From contig LLEY01000238.1 in NCBI GenBank assembly GCA_001414485.1, positions 1 to 64,000 on the forward strand: 64,000 bases of DNA. The letters are read 5' to 3'. This stretch comes from Calycina herbarum (taxonomy: Eukaryota; Ascomycota; Leotiomycetes; Helotiales; Pezizellaceae). The position numbers were made by a program, and so were the translations under genes. This document shows positions 59,160 to 64,000 of the stretch, piece by piece (within the stretch, counting starts at the first letter, position 1; every line of letters begins with the position of its first letter). A model generated the notes under the pieces. It ran no database searches, was not told where the DNA came from, and worked only from the letters and a program-made list of their open reading frames with translations.

Positions 59160-59186
59160 ATCTCGTATCTCGTATCTCGTATCTCA
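59160..59186. repeat. CTCGTAT minisatellite
   Basis: Three to four head-to-tail copies of the 7-bp unit CTCGTAT just downstream of the large ankyrin gene's stop. Confidence 0.8.
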
Positions 59187-59272
59187 TTTCCCAGGTATAC
59201 CACGCGCAAACGAATGTCAACATCACTAGGAGCAATATCACTCACCACATCCCAATCCGGCCACATCTACAC

Positions 59273-62200
59273 CTAGTACTCCTTACTCCACTCCATAATC
59301 CCCGCCATCTTCGTACTAACAACATCATCTACCCCCTCTCCCCCAACCAACCCCCCGTTAACAACAGCCTGACCCCCACCCCACCGACTCCTCAAGCTAA
59401 CCCTCTTAGCAACCTCATTCGCCTCATTCAAACTAACCAATCTCCTCTTCCTATCATCCCCGGACTTCTGCATCTCCCCATCATACAGCGTACAGATCTC
59501 AAAAGTGCGCTTCTTACTCTCCTCCAGCTCGGGCTCTTGAGCATTCGGGAGGAAAGACGCAGGAGCTCGGGAGAGAATATTGAGGTTTGGATGTTCGGCA
59601 TTTTGGTTTCGACTAGTGTATAAGGAAATAGGATTTTTGACACATGATGCGTGGTAGATTTCTCGGGACATCTCGAGGGGTGTGCGACCGGTGGAGTTTT
59701 CGCGGTAGAGGAGGCTGGCCTTTTGGGTGAGGAGGAAGTAGGTTATGCTGGTGAGACCGTTTTTGATTGCCTTGTTGGTATTAGTTGACAAAGTCTTCAA
59801 ATAATGGGAAGGGAACCTACAAAATGGAGAGGAAGATCTCCTTCACTGTTGATCATTGCGAGATCTTCACCGTTCGAGTATTTAGCAAGGACTTCAAGAA
59901 TATCGGGCTTCTTGAAATTATTGCCGTTGCGTAGCATCCAATACGCCAATGGGGTTGCAGATTCGGGTTGCGATGTACGCTCGAGAAGCATTTCTTTCAC
60001 GGCTTTCTCGTCGAAGAGGTCAGTCATGCCTTGGAGACCTGGCCCATGTATTCTACAATGGTGGAGATTTGCAAGCATGCTATGGAGCATGTTTCTGCCC
60101 ATTCGATCGCGGTGTCGTTGGTTTGCTCCCATGGAGATGAGATAGGAAACAACTTTCTTGCGGTTGGTAAGAACAGCGAGCTGAAGTGGTGTATAACCCT
60201 TGGAGGACTTCTGCTCGAGAGTCTCGGGAGCAACAGAAAGAATGTGCTTGATGAGAGTCATATATTTGGCACCGTTTTCGGCATTACCTTTTGGGCCCAC
60301 ATCTCTGCTTGGTCGTGACAGAATGGCACAGTGCAAAAGTAGTTCACCTGAAGACGTTAGCTTGTTACCCAAATAATTTGTACCTTCAACTTACTCTTGG
60401 CATTCAAGAAAGTTGAAACGGTTTGATCAAAGCCCTTTCCAGATTCATGAAGAGTTTTGATCCTCTTGTCACTCTTGTTCTTGGCCGCAAATTCCTTGTA
60501 TCGTCGCATAGGTGCATCGCTCATGAACCACTCGACCGATTCAATGCTACCTAAAAATGCGGCTTCGAGCAATGGGTTATTGTGATATTCCCCAACATGA
60601 GCGTAATCACTTGGTGCCTCTGCCCAATCAGCGCGTTTCTTGCCCCCGACGCTGAGACCTTGGTAGTATTTGGGCTTGGATTTTTCTTCCACGCCACTGT
60701 TCTGGACGAATTCATTGAGTGGAATTCCAACACCAGTTGACTCGATCATTTCCGCGATCATCGCTGTTCGTCCCAATTTGATAGCCAAGTCGAAGACAGA
60801 GACATCCATAGAATAGCATCGTCGGTCATCGGGTTCCTCCGCAAGAAGTGCTTGCTGCTCAGCTCCAAGCTCAATGATGAGTTTGAGAATTTCCATGTTA
60901 TCAGTGGTAACAGCATGCTCTAAAAGGCTAGATAGGCCCGAATCTTTCACCACAGAATCGTCAAATCGCTTTACTTTGCAAGTCAATGCCATCATAGTTG
61001 AGGGCATTACTCTGCTCTTGACAACATTGGAAACTTCGCCAAGGTTATCGACTGTGAACTTGTCACTAACCAATTCAGAGAATATCGGAAGAACATTTTC
61101 GTCGTCGGAATCCTCGCAGTCACTGTCATCCGTGTTCATCATCCAACGTTGGCGCTGACTTTTGTTGTCGTCCTTGTGGTACTGCGCCATGCTGATGGAT
61201 ACAATACTCCTCGCCAAGTCCAAGTGGCCTCGAAGCACAGCGAGTGAAAATGGACTAAACCCATTAGAGTCTTGAACTGCAATTTGAAGAGGCGAGTTGG
61301 CGGGTTCTTTTTCCGATTCCCATGGCGCAAGTGTCAATGATTTGATTGCGTCCGAATCACCATTCCAGGCGGCCTCAAAAAGCCGGATGTACCCGTTTTT
61401 CTTTGCATGATTGATATCCGGAACATTGAAAGAAACCGAACTCTGGTAAGGCTTTGGTTTAGCCGGTTCTGGTGGAGAATATGCATATAAATTGCTTGTA
61501 AGTTCCTTCGGATTCTTCGAGATTTCGGGATACATTTCGGCAAATGGTTTAGCACCAGCGGCGATCAGGGTTCTCTCTGTGCTTTCCAACTCTTTGATCA
61601 CCTTGGCGATTGCTGCCTTCTTCTGCGCTTCTCCCTCGGGAATCTCCTTCTCTTCCATGCTCTTCTCGTAGCTTTTCCACTTATTTTGATTGACTACTTT
61701 ATGTGCTTGGAAATCCTTGACCACAGACCAATATTGGTAAGTGCCCTCAATCAGACCTTGAGTGTAATGTTCCTCTTCCTTGAGTATCTCGGGTCGATTG
61801 TGGGAAGACGCGGAAGACAAGCCGTAGTTTCGGAGTTCTTTGAGCTTCTTCTGAATAAGGTCCAGAAGTGCATCACCCCGACGGGAAGTATTAAAGTATG
61901 CGTATTTGGATTGTCGTAAAACGAAATCGTAGGCAGAGGGATCCAGTGTGGCTGGGTCTGCCCCCTTGGCCACTAGCATATCAACGGTGGTTCCTGAAGC
62001 TACATTTGCTGCAGCTATAACGGGTTGATTCATTTGCGTACGGAATGCTATTATATTGTTTTCGGAAGTGTTATTTCGGGACCATGGGTTTTTCTCCAAG
62101 TAGACTTTGATCCAATCATCGAAAGAAATTTCGGGCTTAGCTCCAATGCTAAGTAATTGTGAGACCATTTCACTATACCCTCTCTCTATAGCAGTCAAAA

Positions 62201-64000
62201 GTGGAGTTACAAAGCTGTTGGAAGTCGCAAAGCCGATGTTGTTAACAACACTGAGAGCTGCTGGTTTGTCGTCTTCAAGAAGTATCTTTAGGAGATCGCT
62301 TTTTCTCTTAGAAACGAGATAGTGGAAAGCAGAAATTTGGTTCATGTCGCCCTGAGCCGATGATGCTCCAAGCCGAAGGAGGAGTTTTACAACTTTCTCC
62401 GCGTCGTCGCTGGGAAGGAAAAGAGCAAGAACAATTGTCATAATGGCACCACGGGCGTTCTTCGAATCCAGGTCGATAAGCTTAACAGGAAGCAAGACGT
62501 CTGAGCCGTATTCGGATACGAGGAGCTCGATAATGTCCAAATGTCCGTTGATAATAGCACAATGAAGAGGAGACACTGCTATATGTTAGCACTACCTTCA
62601 ACGTAAGAAGTAACAGATAGTCAGTCCCCTTGAAACAACAACTCAAGGACCAAGAAGGGAAGACGAGGAAAATGCTGCTTACAATTATAGTCCCACGCAA
62701 TCACGTCGACTTCATAGATGTCCGGTTCCTCGGTCGATTCCTCAACGCCATCCTGAGTTCATTAGTACAGGTCCGTATCATGATAACAGCTAGCTCGATT
62801 GAATGTTCCTTACCTCGATTTCTTTATTAGTTGGGACTTTCACGAAAGAACCCATGGTCATAGAATCTGAATCCTCGCTATCCAGGGTGATTTCTGAAGC
62901 CGAGCTTTCATCGTCTGTATCGTCGGCCTTATCCGTGGATCCAGTTTCATCATCGGTTCCAGTCTTCCCCAAGGTTTTGCGTTCGGCCCTCTTTGCTTCC
63001 AAACGAGCCTCTTTCTTTTCATCTTCCTCCTCCTCATTCTCCAAGCTCTTGTTCATCAATGCTTTGACCATTTCGGCATTTCCACGAGCAGCGGCGATGT
63101 GTAGAGCGGTTCTGCCATCTTGAAGTCTTGCAATAATTCTCGCATCGTGGTCTATCAAGAGTTTTACAATTTCCAGGGTTGAGGTCATGGTAGCTAAGTG
63201 GAGGGGAGTGCGTCCAACAAAATCTCTTCGATTGACCTAAATTGTTAGTGGCGATTGAGCAAGGGGCGGAGGATGAACTTACGTCGACACCTTCTTGTTG
63301 AAGCCAATCTTGAACATGTTCAATATCATGGTCCACGATAGCCTGACAGAGCCGAGCAGTATCTCCGACATAAGCCATCGTAGTCCATTCTTCGTCTGTA
63401 ATCGGGTTAAAACTTCCAATGGCTTGACGTCCAGGGTCATCTTTCATAAATTGAAGCGGTCCAGACACGTTGGTTTTGCCTTCCTCCTCAGCGACCTCAA
63501 TTTCTTCGTCAGTCTTAGGAACCGGACAATATCCACAGCAATCTTGAAGTATATCTTCTGCGGTACCGGAGGTACCTGAGAAAAAACAAGGGTGTCGATG
63601 CAAATAGACCTCCCTATCTTTCGGTTGATTCCACTCGGCATTGAGCAGCAAGTCCTTTGCATAGAGAAGTCGAGTGATTCGGGCAGCACCATACTTTGGG
63701 CCATATGGAACAGTCATGGAGTGATAGGAAGAGACATCTTCTTGCTCAATCCAATCAGAGACCTCATCTTCTGCTTGATCCTTGAGATTGCCACTGTTGT
63801 TGAACTGATTGCGCCAACGGCTGAGAGCTGGTCTACCGCGCTCCTCTCTGCGTTGTGCCATGTAAGAATCACGGTCAGATGCCTTGGGAAGCTTCTCAAG
63901 AATCAAAAGTCGGGCGAGTCCTTGGGTACGGCCGAAGGAGCGCTCGAAGATGGTGGGGTCAATTCGAGCTCGATCCAACATAGGCCAATTGACCTCAAAC
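59273..64000 (-). CDS. Very large ankyrin-repeat protein, 5' end outside the window
   Basis: The coding frame is open through the right edge (FEVNWPMLDRARIDPTIFER), so the true start lies beyond it; Met 63981 is only the first Met visible. Exons run ~63981-63282, ~63238-62815, a small one at ~62752-62688 (STEEPDIYEVDVIAWDYN), ~62576-60390, ~60356-59820 and ~59775-59273. It has ankyrin repeats (TPLHLATMTSTLEIVKLLI, RTALHIAAARGNAEMVKALM, SPLHCAIINGHLDIIELLVS, TPLQLAVLTNRKKVVSYLIS), a K/E-rich and acidic linker (LENEEEEDEKKEARLEAKRA) and a large helical middle (KEIPEGEAQKKAAIAKVIKE). Over 1300 residues are in view. No enzyme domain is seen; it is probably a scaffold. All exons are open, so it is intact as far as visible. 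Confidence 0.8.

Larger units (their letters stand above)
55860..59272. other. 3.4-kb gene-poor region
   Basis: A minus frame at 56557-56889 (110 residues, one hydrophobic segment, YGYIVLLIV) has no family match, and I do not call it. 56165-56250 and 57555-57750 carry GAACAAT/GGACAAT words and the hairpin ATTGTCCCA...TGGGACAAT (57721-57744). 58740-58985 is a degenerate TCGGA(T/A)ATAT repeat, and 59160-59186 a CTCGTAT minisatellite. Confidence 0.45.

Noticed and set aside
1..64000. CRISPR array, rRNA genes or bacterial operons
   Set aside because: No spaced identical repeats and no rRNA-like conserved blocks; spliced genes show the window is fungal.

Overview
This window is eukaryotic and comes from a filamentous ascomycete (Pezizomycotina). 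Leotiomycetes is my best guess, by family resemblance only. The evidence is short 45-75 bp GT-AG introns with CTAAC-type branch sites, typical fungal families (Zn2Cys6 factor, DUF7053, DUF3435, DUF7924, DUF7708, DUF7025-AAA, HeLo and STAND-type N-terminal domains), and AT-rich tracts in which genes are broken mainly by C-to-T type stop codons, as repeat-induced point mutation (RIP) would leave them. There is no operon structure. All gene models below were spliced by eye.

Layout. 1.0-3.6 kb (-): a multi-exon DUF3435 tyrosine recombinase, the family that includes the captains of Starship elements. 3.6-8.3 kb: AT-rich, degraded DNA holding a DUF7924-like pseudogene and a second gene remnant. 8.4-15.6 kb: a small membrane protein, a short Cys-containing protein, a DUF7053 protein and an ARMT1/DUF89 damage-control phosphatase. 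15.9-20.1 kb: an ankyrin fragment, a STAND-like N-terminal/ankyrin protein with a stop and a frame break, and, divergent from it, a broken HET-s-like gene (HeLo domain plus two C-terminal HRAM-like amyloid repeats). 22.8-28.7 kb: a C2H2 protein, a cytochrome P450 and a Ser-rich protein. 29.0-34.9 kb: a large DUF7025-AAA ATPase head to head with a 5'-truncated DUF7708 pseudogene. 36.3-45.1 kb: mitochondrial-type NAD(H) kinase, a CST26-like acyltransferase, a metallo-beta-lactamase-fold hydrolase and a finger plus Zn2Cys6 transcription factor. 45.4-54.3 kb: four same-strand genes of one apparent family, three of which join Cys/Leu pentapeptide-like repeats to an F-box-like motif; a hAT-type MITE lies among them. 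54.6-64.0 kb: a T5orf172 protein, about 3.4 kb without a convincing gene, and a very large ankyrin protein running off the right edge.

The two most interesting loci are the divergent ankyrin/HET-s-like pair, where a [IV]-G-H-x-[FY] core occurs in both the amyloid repeats and the ankyrin protein's N-terminus, suggesting an amyloid-signalling receptor/executor pair with an ankyrin rather than NACHT/WD receptor, and the tandem pentapeptide/F-box-like family. The several dead genes (HET-s-like, ankyrin, DUF7708, DUF7924) fit birth and death of immune or allorecognition genes near mobile DNA.
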